Source of the DNA: Dokdonella_A sp963834755
Lineage (GTDB): Bacteria; Pseudomonadota; Gammaproteobacteria; Xanthomonadales; Rhodanobacteraceae
Reading direction: 5' to 3'
DNA length: 64,000 nucleotides
Assembly: GCA_963834755.1 (NCBI GenBank)
Contig: CAWICQ010000009.1
Location: forward strand, 372,001-436,000
The position numbers and the translations under genes are program-made. Under the pieces are notes generated by a model that was given only the letters and a program-made list of their open reading frames with translations, was not told the origin of the DNA and made no database searches. Numbering within the stretch: position 1 is the stretch's first letter; each line of letters begins with the position of its first letter. Positions 27,274-36,833 of the stretch are shown in pieces.

Positions 27274-28962
27274 TCAATCGTCGTCGCGCGAATCCTCGCT
27301 GTCGTCGCGCGCGTGACTCGCGTTCGGATCGATGCCTGACGCGAGTGCATCGCGCACTTTCCATATCGACACCTCTACGCCGCGGAACGGACGCGAATAA
27401 ATCGGCTCGGCACGGAATCGAAAACGCCGATAGAAGCTGATCACGAGTCCGTCCGGATGTTCGGCCGCCCACGCGGGCAATTCCTGCAGCGACAGCGCCG
27501 GCAGCGGTTCGGTCAGGCGCCCGGCGAATTCGTAGGCGCCGTGATGCCAGCCGACGTGGGCGATCGGCTGACCACGCTCCTGCGCCGCATGCACTTGCGC
27601 TGCGACCGATCGCACGTCGTAGCGCACGCCCGGACCTTGTATCAGCGCGAGCTTGCACAGCAACACCATCGCCACGGTTGCCAGCGCGGGCCATAGCGGA
27701 TCTCGAATACGTTTCGAGCAAGCGAGCAAAGCGATGCCGATAATCGCCACGGCGGCGCCCCACCATGGCGACGTACCGGCGACGAACGCGAGATCGGGCC
27801 GTGTCGCCGCATAGCTCGGCAGCAACGCCAGCGCGACGCCGACGAGGATCAGCGCGAACCCGCACAGCCCGGCGCGTGCCGTGAACGCCGCGCGATCGAT
27901 CAGCATCGCAAGCAGCAACGCGATGCCTGGCAGTAAAGGCAATAGGTAATGCGCCTGCTTGCCGCCGATCATCGAGAACACGATCAGCGCAGGCAGCACC
28001 CAGGCCAGCGCGAGTCGCGCGCCGCGTTCCTTGAAGACGCCGCGCAGCGCGGCCCATCGACCGCGCAGCACGAGCGGCCAAGGCATCAGCATCACCGGCA
28101 GCCACACGAGATACCACCACGCGGGTTGCGCGTGCGTCCCGGTTTTCACGCCTTCTATTCGGTCGAACGTCTGGCTGAGGAAAATCGAGTGCGCGTAGTC
28201 GGGACCGCCGTGAAGTGCCGCCGGCACCGCCCAGGCGAGCGCAATCGCAACGCCGAGCAGAAGCGCCGCAATCAACAGACCGAAATAGCGGCCGCTGCCG
28301 CGCGGAATGCCATGGGTCCACCACGGCGCCAGCAACGCAGCGAAACCGATATCGAGCAACAGCACCGGCCCCTTGGTCAGGATGCCGAGGCCGATGCCGA
28401 TTCCGGTGACCAGAATCCCGCGACGCCGATCCTCGACGAGATCGAGAATGCCGTGCAACGCAACCAGCGCACACGTCGTCAACAACACGTCGAACATGAT
28501 CGCGTTGGCGAACGCGGCGAAATAGAGCATGCCGAGCAGCAGCACGCTCGATGCGCGCGCCGCCTGGTCAGAATCCGAAATCCTCCGCACGAGGCGCGTC
28601 AGCAACACGAGACTCAGCAGCGAACAAAGCAGAGTCATCGCGCGCGCAGTCCACGCGTGCACGCCAGTGACGAGCCAACCGGCATTGATCAGCCAGAACA
28701 ACAGCGGCGGTTTCTGCGGATACAGCTCGCCGTTGAGATGCGGCACCAGAAACTCGCCGGTGCGGTGCATCTCCCAGGCGACCGCGAGATAGCGCGTCTC
28801 GTCGATCGGCAGCGGCTGCAGCAGGAACACGACCGGCGCGAGCAGCAGGAATCCCAACAGCAGCGGATGCTCGACGACGGCGCGCCAGGCGGGCGAATCG
28901 GCAATGGCGGTCGGATGCTGCGGATTCACTTCGAGTAGCCGAGCGAGCATTCGCAGCCGCAA
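27274..28962 (-). CDS. ArnT/PMT-family (GT83-like) lipid-linked glycosyltransferase
   Basis: Encodes 562 residues. It is a polytopic membrane protein with about twelve helices. The first periplasmic loop has the catalytic-type acidic motif PIDETRYLAVAWEM, and LNGELYPQKPPLLFWLINAGW is characteristic of ArnT-like enzymes. ArnT moves aminoarabinose from undecaprenyl phosphate to lipid A; other members move mannose or hexoses. No arn biosynthesis genes lie nearby, so the donor sugar is unknown. An alternative start is 4 codons downstream. Confidence 0.83.
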   Translation of the reverse strand: MRLRMLARLLEVNPQHPTAIADSPAWRAVVEHPLLLGFLLLAPVVFLLQPLPIDETRYLAVAWEMHRTGEFLVPHLNGELYPQKPPLLFWLINAGWLVTGVHAWTARAMTLLCSLLSLVLLTRLVRRISDSDQAARASSVLLLGMLYFAAFANAIMFDVLLTTCALVALHGILDLVEDRRRGILVTGIGIGLGILTKGPVLLLDIGFAALLAPWWTHGIPRGSGRYFGLLIAALLLGVAIALAWAVPAALHGGPDYAHSIFLSQTFDRIEGVKTGTHAQPAWWYLVWLPVMLMPWPLVLRGRWAALRGVFKERGARLALAWVLPALIVFSMIGGKQAHYLLPLLPGIALLLAMLIDRAAFTARAGLCGFALILVGVALALLPSYAATRPDLAFVAGTSPWWGAAVAIIGIALLACSKRIRDPLWPALATVAMVLLCKLALIQGPGVRYDVRSVAAQVHAAQERGQPIAHVGWHHGAYEFAGRLTEPLPALSLQELPAWAAEHPDGLVISFYRRFRFRAEPIYSRPFRGVEVSIWKVRDALASGIDPNASHARDDSEDSRDDD

Positions 28963-29011
28963 GAATGGCCCATCGGCGCGACATCTGCGCGCCAGGATTC
29001 CCGTAGAACTT

Positions 29012-30040
29012 TCATCCGCGTCTCAGCAGCTCGCGAAGGTCTATGACGGCTGCGTTCGCGCGCGAAATATAGTTCGCCATCACCAGCGAATGGTTGGCGA
29101 AGAATCCGAACGGCGTGCCGTTGAGAATGATGGGACTGCCAACGGGATTCTGCGATTCGCGCAGCTCGCGGATCACCTGGTCCAGACTGACCATCGCGTT
29201 CTTGTCGCGCAGCACCGGTCCGAAATCGACCCGAATCGCTTCGAGCTGTTCGCGCAGCGCCCACGTATACCCGCGCGCCTCGTAGAAATTGTCGTCGACC
29301 AGCATCCATGGCGTCTTCACGACGCGCGGACTCGACGTCGGCGTCGACTGCTGCGCGTTCGGATCGCCGGCGAGATCGGTGTCGATGCGTTCCTGGCCGA
29401 CGCTCGCGGAAAGACGCTGCGACAGCGAACCCAGACGCGTCGACACCGTGCCGAGATAATCCGTGAGGTTGTCGGCGCGCGCGAAGAACTGCGCGTCGGA
29501 CTGATCGTTGTCGGCGAGTCGCGTCAAATAGCTGTCCATGTAACCGATCGCCTTGCGATACTGGCGCTCGGACGCCGGCAACAGCCATCGATCGTTCGGC
29601 GAGTTGAACAGCGGCGCAGCTTCCTTGAGATCGCGGTCTTCGGTCGACTGCGTCTGCGAGCGGCTGAACTCATTGCGCATCGCATCGGAGAGATCGCGCG
29701 TCGCGACGAGCGCGCCGAATTCCCAGTTCGGCACGTTGTCCATCAACACGCCGGGCGGCAGTTTGTCGTTGCTGAGATAGCCGCCGCGCTTGTTCAACAG
29801 CGTTTCCGCGCATGTCATCAGCGCCGAAACGGTCACCGACCCGGTCACCAGCTTCTGGCCTTTCGCGGCGACGCGCGCTTGCGCGGTCGTGGTGACATCG
29901 AAATGCGGCGGCTCGTAATCCCACCACCACATCAGAGCGAGGATCACGACGGCGTAGATCGCAATGGCGACGCCAACTAGCTTCACGAGCCAGACTCGCG
30001 ACCGCCGCGTCTGCGTTGATTCTTCCACGATCCCTCCCAT
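29012..30040 (-). CDS. DUF2333 family membrane-anchored protein
   Basis: Encodes 342 residues. It has one N-terminal membrane helix (about 18-38) after a basic cytoplasmic tail, then a periplasmic domain with GGYLSNDKLPPGVLMDNVPNWEFGALV, QYRKAIGYMDSYLTRLAD and NGTPFGFFANHSLVMANYISRANAAVIDLRELL. The family is found in gammaproteobacteria and has no assigned function. It is followed 49 nt later by the glycosyltransferase gene on the same strand, which may be co-transcribed. Confidence 0.85.
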   Translation of the reverse strand: MGGIVEESTQTRRSRVWLVKLVGVAIAIYAVVILALMWWWDYEPPHFDVTTTAQARVAAKGQKLVTGSVTVSALMTCAETLLNKRGGYLSNDKLPPGVLMDNVPNWEFGALVATRDLSDAMRNEFSRSQTQSTEDRDLKEAAPLFNSPNDRWLLPASERQYRKAIGYMDSYLTRLADNDQSDAQFFARADNLTDYLGTVSTRLGSLSQRLSASVGQERIDTDLAGDPNAQQSTPTSSPRVVKTPWMLVDDNFYEARGYTWALREQLEAIRVDFGPVLRDKNAMVSLDQVIRELRESQNPVGSPIILNGTPFGFFANHSLVMANYISRANAAVIDLRELLRRG

Positions 30041-30085
30041 CGCCGAGCGAGCGCGAACGCCGATGGCGCCGCGCCCGCGCCGATC

Positions 30086-30700
30086 TTACTTGCGCTTGGA
30101 CTTGTCGCGCTTGCCCGGCTTGTCCATTTTGAGACCGGGCTTGGCCGGCTCGCCCTTCTTGCCGAAGTTTTCCATCAGCGTCTTCATGTCCTCGGCGTGC
30201 TCTTCCTCGACCGCGAGGATGCCCTCGAGCATGCGCTTGGTCGTCGTATCGCGATCGCCGACGTAATTGATGATCTCGCGGTAGCTGTCGATCGCGATGC
30301 GCTCGGCGATCAGATTCTCTTCGATCATCGCGGCCAGATCTTCCGGCACGACGAATTCGGAGTGACTGCGGCCCGACAGACCGTCCGGCGAAAAATTGGG
30401 CGTGCCGTCGAGCTGGGTGATGCGCTCGGCGATCTCGTCGGCATGACCCTGCTCTTCGTTCGCGTGCTCTAGGAACTCGGCCGCAACGCTCTTGGCGTTG
30501 ATGCCGGAGGCCAGGAAATAGTGCGCCTTGTAGCGCAGCACGCAGATGATTTCGGTGGCCAGAGCCTCGTTGAGAAGCTTCAGCACCGTATTGCGATCGA
30601 GCGAATAGGTATCCGTCACCGCACCGCGCTCCATGTGCTGGCGCGCGCGCTTGCGGATTGTCTGAATATCGGAAAGGAACGGTTTGTCTTTCGCAGCCAT
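30086..30700 (-). CDS. Ferritin-like (bacterioferritin-type) diiron protein with a lysine-rich tail
   Basis: Encodes 204 residues. A four-helix bundle has the diiron ligand pattern: Glu in NEALATEIICVLRYKAHY, EHANEEQGHADEI, EENLIAERIAIDSYREI and AVEEEHAEDMKTLM. The last ~35 residues are almost only Lys/Pro/Gly (KPGKRDKSKRK at the end), which could bind nucleic acid in the manner of Dps tails; that is inference. It probably oxidises and stores iron or acts in stress protection. Confidence 0.85.
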   Translation of the reverse strand: MAAKDKPFLSDIQTIRKRARQHMERGAVTDTYSLDRNTVLKLLNEALATEIICVLRYKAHYFLASGINAKSVAAEFLEHANEEQGHADEIAERITQLDGTPNFSPDGLSGRSHSEFVVPEDLAAMIEENLIAERIAIDSYREIINYVGDRDTTTKRMLEGILAVEEEHAEDMKTLMENFGKKGEPAKPGLKMDKPGKRDKSKRK

Positions 30701-30840
30701 GCCTGCCTCCGGATTAGTGCGTGATGTGAGCCGAGGTTGCCGCAGGGCACAGCGAACGAAACCGGACAGCGCACCCGCGAAACTCCGTGAATCTTAAGTC
30801 ATGAAAATGAACGTGGTGACAACTTTACAGCGATCTGCTG

Positions 30841-30957
30841 TTCGCCTCTCCCGTTCGCGGGAGAGGCCGCCGCGCGCCGCGCGGCGGGTGAGGGGCTGCG
30901 TGGAAGGCGATACCACGCTTGCCCTCACCCTACCCTCTCCCGCGAGCGCGAGAGGGG
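30841..30957. repeat. REP-like palindromes between thiC and the ferritin-like gene
   Basis: CTCTCCCGTTCGCGGGAGAGG at about 30845-30865, a GCCGCGCGCCGCGCGGCGGGTGAGGGGC centre, then CCCTCACCCTACCCTCTCCCGCGAGCGCGAGAGGG up to about 30956. The rest of the 284-nt gap (30701-30984) shows no gene. Confidence 0.8.
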
Positions 30958-30984
30958 GAAAAACGGTGCGGGAGAGTTTGGTCG

Positions 30985-32862
30985 CTACCGCGGCGAATAA
31001 ACCTCGCCGCCTTGCGCGCGGAATTCCGCTGCTTTTTCCGCCATGCCTTCGCCGATCGCGTCGGACTCGGTCATGCCATGCGTTCTCGCATACTCGCGCA
31101 CGTCCTGCGTGATCTTCATCGAACAGAACTTCGGCCCGCACATCGAGCAGAAATGCGCGGTCTTGTGCGCTTCCTTCGGCAGCGTCTCATCGTGGAACTC
31201 CTTGGCCTTCTCCGGATCGAGCGCCAGCCGGAATTGATCCTCCCAGCGGAACTCGAAACGTGCTTTCGAAAGCGCATTGTCGCGCGCCTGCGCGCCCGGG
31301 TGGCCCTTGGCGAGATCGGCCGCGTGCGCGGCGATCTTGTACGTGATGATGCCGTCGCGGACGTCCTGCTTGTCCGGCAATCCCAGATGTTCTTTCGGCG
31401 TCACGTAGCAGAGCATCGCGGTGCCGAACCAGCCGATCATCGCCGCGCCGATCGCGCTGGTGATGTGGTCGTAGCCCGGCGCGATGTCGGTGGTCAAAGG
31501 ACCCAGCGTGTAGAACGGCGCCTCGGCGCATTTCTCGAGCTGGCGCTCCATGTTTTCCTTGATCAGGTGCATCGGCACGTGGCCCGGCCCTTCGATCATG
31601 ACCTGCACGTCGTGCTTCCACGCGATCTGCGTCAATTCTCCCAGCGTGTCGAGCTCGGCGAACTGCGCCTCGTCGTTTGCATCGGCGATCGAACCCGGCC
31701 GCAAGCCGTCGCCGAGCGAGAATGCGACGTCGTACGCCTTCATGATTTCGCAGATCTCGTCGAACCGCTCGTAAAGGAAACTCTCGCGATGATGCGCGAG
31801 GCACCATTTGGCCATGATCGATCCGCCGCGCGAGACGATGCCGGTCACGCGCTTCGCGGTCAGCGGGATGAACGGCAAACGCACGCCGGCGTGGATCGTG
31901 AAGTAATCGACCCCCTGCTCAGCCTGCTCGATCAGCGTGTCGCGGAACAATTCCCAGGTTAGGTCCTCGGCGACGCCGCCGACCTTTTCCAGCGCCTGGT
32001 AGATCGGCACCGTGCCGATCGGCACCGGCGAATTGCGGATGATCCACTCGCGCGTTTCGTGGATGTGCTTGCCGGTCGAGAGATCCATGACCGTGTCCGC
32101 GCCCCAGCGGATCGCCCAGACCATCTTCTCGACTTCCTCGGCGATCGAGCTCGTCACCGCCGAGTTGCCGATGTTCGCGTTGATCTTCACGAGGAAATTA
32201 CGGCCGATGATCATCGGCTCGGATTCCGGGTGGTTGATGTTGTTGGGAATGATCGCGCGGCCGCGCGCGACTTCATCGCGCACGAATTCCGGCGTGATCA
32301 GCTTCGGCAGCGACGCGCCGAAGCTCTGGCCGGCATGCTGTTTGCGCAAATGGGCTTCGCGGATCGCGTCGAGCTGCTGGTTTTCGCGGATCGCGACGAA
32401 TTCCATCTCCGGCGTGACGATGCCGCGACGTGCGTAATGCATCTGCGACACATTCGCGCCGGCTATCGCGCGCCGCGGTTTCGGCAGCGACGGAAAACGC
32501 ACGTCGGCGAGCTCGCGCGCGGTCGCGTGCCGGCGCGTGAACGGCGAGGTGAAATCGGCGAGTTTTTCGGTGTCATTGCGTTCGTCGATCCAATGCGCGC
32601 GCAGCGCCGGCAAGCCGGCGGCGAGATCGGCGCGGAACGCGGGGTCCGTGTACCGGCCCGACGTGTCGTAGACGACGAACGGCGCGTTCTTCTCCGCACC
32701 GAACGTCGACGGCGTATCGGCGAGGGCGATCTCGCGCATCGGCACCGCGATGTCATCGCGGCTGCCGCGGACATGGATCTTCGTCGAGCCCGGAATCGGG
32801 CGCGTCACCGTTTCGGAAAGTTCAGCGGCTTCGCGCAACAGCGCGGCGGGTAAGGCATTCAT
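30985..32862 (-). CDS. thiC: Phosphomethylpyrimidine synthase (HMP-phosphate synthase)
   Basis: Encodes 625 residues. A radical-SAM enzyme that rearranges aminoimidazole ribotide into HMP phosphate for thiamine. Seen are GANVSQMHYARRGIVTPEMEFVAIREN, DYFTIHAGVRL, ADANDEAQFAELDTLGEL, MIEGPGHVPMHLI, and the C-terminal cluster motif CSMCGPKFCSM (CxxCx4C). The TPP riboswitch about 100 nt upstream indicates repression by thiamine pyrophosphate. Confidence 0.97.
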   Translation of the reverse strand: MNALPAALLREAAELSETVTRPIPGSTKIHVRGSRDDIAVPMREIALADTPSTFGAEKNAPFVVYDTSGRYTDPAFRADLAAGLPALRAHWIDERNDTEKLADFTSPFTRRHATARELADVRFPSLPKPRRAIAGANVSQMHYARRGIVTPEMEFVAIRENQQLDAIREAHLRKQHAGQSFGASLPKLITPEFVRDEVARGRAIIPNNINHPESEPMIIGRNFLVKINANIGNSAVTSSIAEEVEKMVWAIRWGADTVMDLSTGKHIHETREWIIRNSPVPIGTVPIYQALEKVGGVAEDLTWELFRDTLIEQAEQGVDYFTIHAGVRLPFIPLTAKRVTGIVSRGGSIMAKWCLAHHRESFLYERFDEICEIMKAYDVAFSLGDGLRPGSIADANDEAQFAELDTLGELTQIAWKHDVQVMIEGPGHVPMHLIKENMERQLEKCAEAPFYTLGPLTTDIAPGYDHITSAIGAAMIGWFGTAMLCYVTPKEHLGLPDKQDVRDGIITYKIAAHAADLAKGHPGAQARDNALSKARFEFRWEDQFRLALDPEKAKEFHDETLPKEAHKTAHFCSMCGPKFCSMKITQDVREYARTHGMTESDAIGEGMAEKAAEFRAQGGEVYSPR

Positions 32863-32963
32863 TCGACTTCACGTCCTGCTGTTCGGGAAATCCGGCGGCG
32901 AGATGCGCGGATTCTGCGAGGGATTCGCTCGAAGCGGAGACGCTGCGAAGTTCGTGACCGAAC

Positions 32964-33064
32964 CGCGAAGCTTCCCTACGCCGGTGTCAGCCGGATCAGG
33001 TTCGAAGGGTCTGTCTCAGCCCGCAGATCGATCGCTCGATTCTGCGCAGGCACCCCCGCTTCGG
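32964..33064 (-). promoter_or_regulatory. TPP riboswitch (THI box) upstream of thiC
   Basis: On the minus strand the element contains CGGGGGTGCC at the 5' side, then GGGCTGAGACAGACCC, CGAACCTGATCCGG, and the closing CGGCGTAGGGAAGC, all hallmarks of the TPP aptamer. The distance to the thiC ATG leaves about 100 nt for an expression platform. Confidence 0.95.
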
Positions 33065-33155
33065 CGGCTATTGCACCACGCCGCGCGCGGCAGGGCCAGT
33101 TTCGCGTGGCGATCGACTACGATGCGCGCTGCGCCTTCGCTGCCGAGTCAAAGCC

Positions 33156-34589
33156 ATGCCGACCGCTTCCGTGAATCTGCTCGCCGCGAGCCTCGCTTTG
33201 CTGGCCGCCGGATCGCTCAGGGCCGCCGATCTGAACGATCGCGACAAGGCCTTCATCGCCTACGGACAGCCGACCATTGCGTTTGTCCATGCGAACGTGA
33301 TCGACGGAACCGGCGGCAAGCCGAAATCCGATCAGACGCTGCTGATCGACAAAGGGCGGATCGCCGGACTCGGCGCGGCGCGCAAGGTGAAAGTCCCGAA
33401 GGACGCGACCGTCATCGACGCGCACGGCAAAACCCTCCTGCCCGGCTTCGTGATGATGCACGAGCACATGTTCTATCCGGCCGGCGAGCTGGTCTATAAC
33501 GAGCTGCTTTTTAGTTTCCCGCGGCTCTATCTCGCCGGCGGCACGACGACGCTGCGCACGGCCGGCACGATGATGCCGTATGCGGATCTCAACGTGCGCG
33601 ATTGGATTGCCGGCGGCACGATGCTCGGGCCGGACATGGACGTCACCGGTCCTTACCTCAACGGACCCGGACTCCCAATCGCCGCGGTGCACGCGCTGAC
33701 TGGCGTCGACGACGCCGAACGCACGGTCAATTACTGGGCCGACGAAGGCGTCACCTCGTACAAGGCCTACATGCACATCACCCGCGCGGAGCTGCAGCGC
33801 GCGATCGAGATCGCGCACCGGCGCGGGAGCAAGGTCACCGCGCATCTCTGTTCCGTGACGTATCGCGAAGCGGTGAACCTCGGCATCGACGATCTGGAGC
33901 ACGGCTTCTTCGTCGCCTCCGATTTCGTCCAGGACAAGAAACCCGACGAGTGCCCCGGCGCCAAGATCGTCACGCACACGCTGGCCGAACTTGATCTCGG
34001 TTCGCCCGAAGTGAAATCGCTGATCCAGCTGCTCATCGACAAGCACGTGGCGCTGACGTCGACGCTCACCGTGTTCGAAACCTTCGTCGCCGGCCATCCG
34101 AAGGCTGCGCAGGGCGTTCTGGACCTGATGATTCCGGAAGTCCGCCAGCAGTACGAGACGAGTTACGCGGGCGTGCAGAAGAAGGCCGACGCGGACTGGA
34201 TCGCTGCGTATCCGAAGATGGCGAAACTCGAAAAAATGTTCGTCGATGCGGGCGGAACGCTTCTCGACGGCACCGATCCCACGGGCTACGGCGGCGTCGT
34301 GCCCGGCTACGCGAGCAAACGCGAGATCGAATTGCTGGTGCAGGACGGCGGCTTCAGCGTGGAACAGGCGATCCGCATTTCGACGCTCAACGGCGCGACC
34401 TACCTCGGCCGCGACAAGGACATCGGCACGCTCGAAGTCGGCAAGCGCGCGGACGTGGTCGTGATCGACGGCGATCCATCGAGAGACGTCGCAGCGATCG
34501 AAAAGATGCCGCTGGTGTTCAAGGGCGGCGTCGGCTACGACACGGCGAAGATCTTCGCCGCGATGAAGGAAACCGTGGGTTTGCACTGA
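33156..34589 (+). CDS. Secreted amidohydrolase (imidazolonepropionase/prolidase-like)
   Basis: Encodes 477 residues. The signal peptide ends near residue 23 (SLRAAD). The metal-dependent hydrolase fold is shown by ANVIDGTGGKPKSDQTLLID, LLPGFVMMHEHMF (HxH), GSKVTAHLCS, DDLEHGFF, GTLLDGTDPTGYGG with the late Asp, and the C-terminal IGTLEVGKRADVVVIDGDP. It probably hydrolyses a cyclic amide or dipeptide in the envelope; the substrate cannot be read from sequence. Its stop lies 12 nt before the next gene, so the two may form an operon. Confidence 0.85.
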   Translation: MPTASVNLLAASLALLAAGSLRAADLNDRDKAFIAYGQPTIAFVHANVIDGTGGKPKSDQTLLIDKGRIAGLGAARKVKVPKDATVIDAHGKTLLPGFVMMHEHMFYPAGELVYNELLFSFPRLYLAGGTTTLRTAGTMMPYADLNVRDWIAGGTMLGPDMDVTGPYLNGPGLPIAAVHALTGVDDAERTVNYWADEGVTSYKAYMHITRAELQRAIEIAHRRGSKVTAHLCSVTYREAVNLGIDDLEHGFFVASDFVQDKKPDECPGAKIVTHTLAELDLGSPEVKSLIQLLIDKHVALTSTLTVFETFVAGHPKAAQGVLDLMIPEVRQQYETSYAGVQKKADADWIAAYPKMAKLEKMFVDAGGTLLDGTDPTGYGGVVPGYASKREIELLVQDGGFSVEQAIRISTLNGATYLGRDKDIGTLEVGKRADVVVIDGDPSRDVAAIEKMPLVFKGGVGYDTAKIFAAMKETVGLH

Positions 34590-34601
34590 ACCCTGCGTGC
34601 C

Positions 34602-35777
34602 ATGAAGGTTGCGATCGTCGGCTACGGCACGGCAGGCCAGGCTGCCGCAATCTTCCTCACGCGCGCCGGCCACGCGGTCGACGTGTACGAACGCAGCGAG
34701 GAACTGCGACCGGTCGGCGCCGGTTTCCTGCTGCAGCCGACTGGGCTCGGTGTCCTCGCAGCGCTCGGCCTCGCCGATGTCGCGCTCGCAAGCGGCGAAC
34801 GCATCCGGCGCCTGCACGGCGCGAATGCCGCCGGACGCATGGTCATGGACATGCGCTACGCCGACCTCGCGACCGGCTTGTTCGGCCTCGGCATGACCCG
34901 CGGCGCGCTGTTTGCGCTGCTGCATGCGCGATGCGCGAATGCCGCGTCGATCCGCACCGGATGCCGTATCGTCGCGATGCGCGAGGATGGCCGCTGGCTC
35001 GTCGATGAGGGCGGCCGCGAGTACGGCCCCAACGACCTCAGCATCATCGCCGATGGCAGCCATTCGACACTGCGCGCGCAGAGCGGACTCACGGTGCGCG
35101 ATCCGCTCTACCCATGGGGCGCGATGTGGTGCCTGCTGCCCGCCGACGGATGGCCGCATGCGGGCGAGTTGCGCCAGTGCTACGCGGGAACGCGCACGAT
35201 GCTCGGCGTGCTGCCGGTCGGCACGCGGCCCGACCACGATCAGGGCGAACGCTGGCTAACCTTTTATTACAGCCTGCCGGGCGATGTTGTCGATGCGTTC
35301 GACGCGGATGCTTTCGCGCGAATGCAGGGCGCTGTGGCCGCGCTTTGGCCCGAGCTCGCCGAACGCACGCGCGTGCTGGTTGACCCCGCGCAGCTCAACC
35401 GCGCACGCTACCGCGACGTCGTGCTGCGGCGACCATGGCACGGACGCAGCGTCTTCATTGGCGATGCCGCGCACGGCATGAGCCCGCAACTCGGCCAGGG
35501 CGTGAACATGGCGCTGCTCGACGCGCAGGCGCTGGCCGCCGCCATCGACGCGCACACCGATCTTTCGCGCGGTCTGGCACATTACGCACGCTTGCGCGCG
35601 ACTCACGTTGCGGTGTATCAGCGCCTCAGCCGGTGGTTGACGCCTCTATTCCAATCCGACCACGCGCTGCTTGGCACGCTGCGCGATAGCCTGTTCGGCC
35701 CGTTCGGGCGATTGCCATTCGCGCGGAGCGAGATGCTCAAGATCCTGACCGGCACGAAAAAGGGCTGGTTTCGTTGA
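34602..35777 (+). CDS. FAD-dependent aromatic-ring monooxygenase-like protein
   Basis: Encodes 391 residues. The dinucleotide fold starts at residue 1 (VAIVGYGTAGQAAAIFLTRAG, ending in the acidic VDVYERSEE). The second FAD motif, GDAAHGMSPQLGQGVNMALLDA, lies near residue 290. This is the group A flavin monooxygenase layout (UbiH, salicylate hydroxylase). It follows the amidohydrolase by 12 nt. No biosynthetic cluster surrounds it, so the substrate is unknown. Confidence 0.85.
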   Translation: MKVAIVGYGTAGQAAAIFLTRAGHAVDVYERSEELRPVGAGFLLQPTGLGVLAALGLADVALASGERIRRLHGANAAGRMVMDMRYADLATGLFGLGMTRGALFALLHARCANAASIRTGCRIVAMREDGRWLVDEGGREYGPNDLSIIADGSHSTLRAQSGLTVRDPLYPWGAMWCLLPADGWPHAGELRQCYAGTRTMLGVLPVGTRPDHDQGERWLTFYYSLPGDVVDAFDADAFARMQGAVAALWPELAERTRVLVDPAQLNRARYRDVVLRRPWHGRSVFIGDAAHGMSPQLGQGVNMALLDAQALAAAIDAHTDLSRGLAHYARLRATHVAVYQRLSRWLTPLFQSDHALLGTLRDSLFGPFGRLPFARSEMLKILTGTKKGWFR

Positions 35778-35878
35778 AATTCCGTTTCCGGCGACGATCC
35801 GCCGCTAAGCGGCGTCTTTAAATGCAGGCGGCTGCAACGGATGGTGAAGGTTGCGCCGCACGACGATTGAGGTGCGCC

Positions 35879-36433
35879 ATGAACATCCGCAAGACGCTTT
35901 CGCATCCGGCGCTGCTGCTTGCAATCGGTCTCGCCTGCGCGTCTGCCGCGGCGGCCGCGGCGCCGCCGAACGCGAACGGATCGCGCGTCGAGATCAGCTG
36001 GACGAATCCCGCCGATTTCAGCGAAGCAAAAGAAAACTTCGGCACTGGCCTCGGCCGCCAGCGACCGGACGAGTGGCTCGGCGAGCTGGCCAAACACTTG
36101 CGTTATCGCGCCGAGCGCGTGCTGCCGCAACAGGAACACCTGGAAGTCACGTTCACGAACGTCCAGCGCGCCGGCACGTACGAACCGTGGCGCGGCCCGC
36201 GCTTCGACGACGTGCGCATCATCAAGGACATTTATCCACCGCGCATCGATCTCACCTTCACGCTGACCGATGCGAGTGGCAGTGTTCTCAAGCAAGGCAC
36301 GCGCGAGCTTCGCGATCCGTCGTTCCTGCAGCGCGGCCGCTTGAACGAGACCGATCCGCTGCGGTTCGAGAAGCGGATGCTGGACGACTGGCTGCGCAGC
36401 GAATTCCCGGACGCGGGCGACGCGCGCGGTTGA
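35879..36433 (+). CDS. DUF3016 family secreted protein
   Basis: Encodes 184 residues. The signal peptide ends near residue 27 (SAAAAAAPP). The body has VEISWTNPADFSEAKENFG, EWLGELAKHLRYRAERVLPQ, VTFTNVQRAGTYEPWRGP and DVRIIKDIYPPRIDLTFTLTD, the DUF3016 pattern common in Lysobacterales and Alteromonadales. Function unknown. It is monocistronic, 101 nt after the flavoprotein gene. Confidence 0.87.
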   Translation: MNIRKTLSHPALLLAIGLACASAAAAAAPPNANGSRVEISWTNPADFSEAKENFGTGLGRQRPDEWLGELAKHLRYRAERVLPQQEHLEVTFTNVQRAGTYEPWRGPRFDDVRIIKDIYPPRIDLTFTLTDASGSVLKQGTRELRDPSFLQRGRLNETDPLRFEKRMLDDWLRSEFPDAGDARG

Positions 36434-36537
36434 GAATTCGCTACAGGCTCACCTGTGTCGCGCGCCGACATAAAAAAGGCGATCCGAAGGCGAACCGCCG
36501 GACCTTCGTGTGATTGGGTCCTTCTCTCCCGAGGGAT

Positions 36538-36762
36538 TCAGTTGCCGAAATCTTGCAGTATTTCGGACATCGGCACGCGCAAGCCGTCTGCGACCCGCTT
36601 TAGTGTCCGAAGGGTGACGTTCTTCTCGCCACGTTCAATCGCTGCGTAATAAGCGCGGTGCATATCGATGTGATCTGCGAATTGATCCTGGCTGATTCCG
36701 GCGGCTTCCCTTCGAGCGCGCAAGGCCCGCCCCACTTGGATCGCTATAGATTGCTTCGCCAT
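36538..36762 (-). CDS. Small XRE-family DNA-binding protein
   Basis: Encodes 74 residues, essentially one helix-turn-helix domain: VGRALRARREAAGISQDQFADHI, then YYAAIERGEKNVTLRTLKRVADGL. The size and layout match restriction-modification controller proteins and antitoxin-type regulators. It is divergent from the SymE-like gene with 71 nt between starts, where a perfect palindrome lies. No restriction or methylase gene is nearby, which favours a regulator of the SymE-like gene. Confidence 0.85.
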   Translation of the reverse strand: MAKQSIAIQVGRALRARREAAGISQDQFADHIDMHRAYYAAIERGEKNVTLRTLKRVADGLRVPMSEILQDFGN

Positions 36763-36816
36763 AGCTGAGCACTCTGGCGGCCCGCCTCTTTTAGCTCTAC
36801 GCCTCTTAAGGTAGAC

Positions 36817-36828
36817 TACTTATAAGTA
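36817..36828. promoter_or_regulatory. Palindromic candidate operator TACTTATAAGTA
   Basis: A perfect 12-bp palindrome in an A/T-rich patch that stands out from the GC-rich surroundings, ending 5 nt before the first possible start of the SymE-like gene and 54 nt from the XRE start. Its size fits a dimeric XRE repressor. The site could hide the promoter or ribosome-binding region of the rightward gene. Confidence 0.55.
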
Positions 36829-36833
36829 TCATC

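Noticed and set aside
36538..36762. Restriction-modification controller (C) protein
   Set aside because: Size and fold fit, but no methyltransferase or endonuclease is adjacent. The divergent SymE-like gene is the more likely target.
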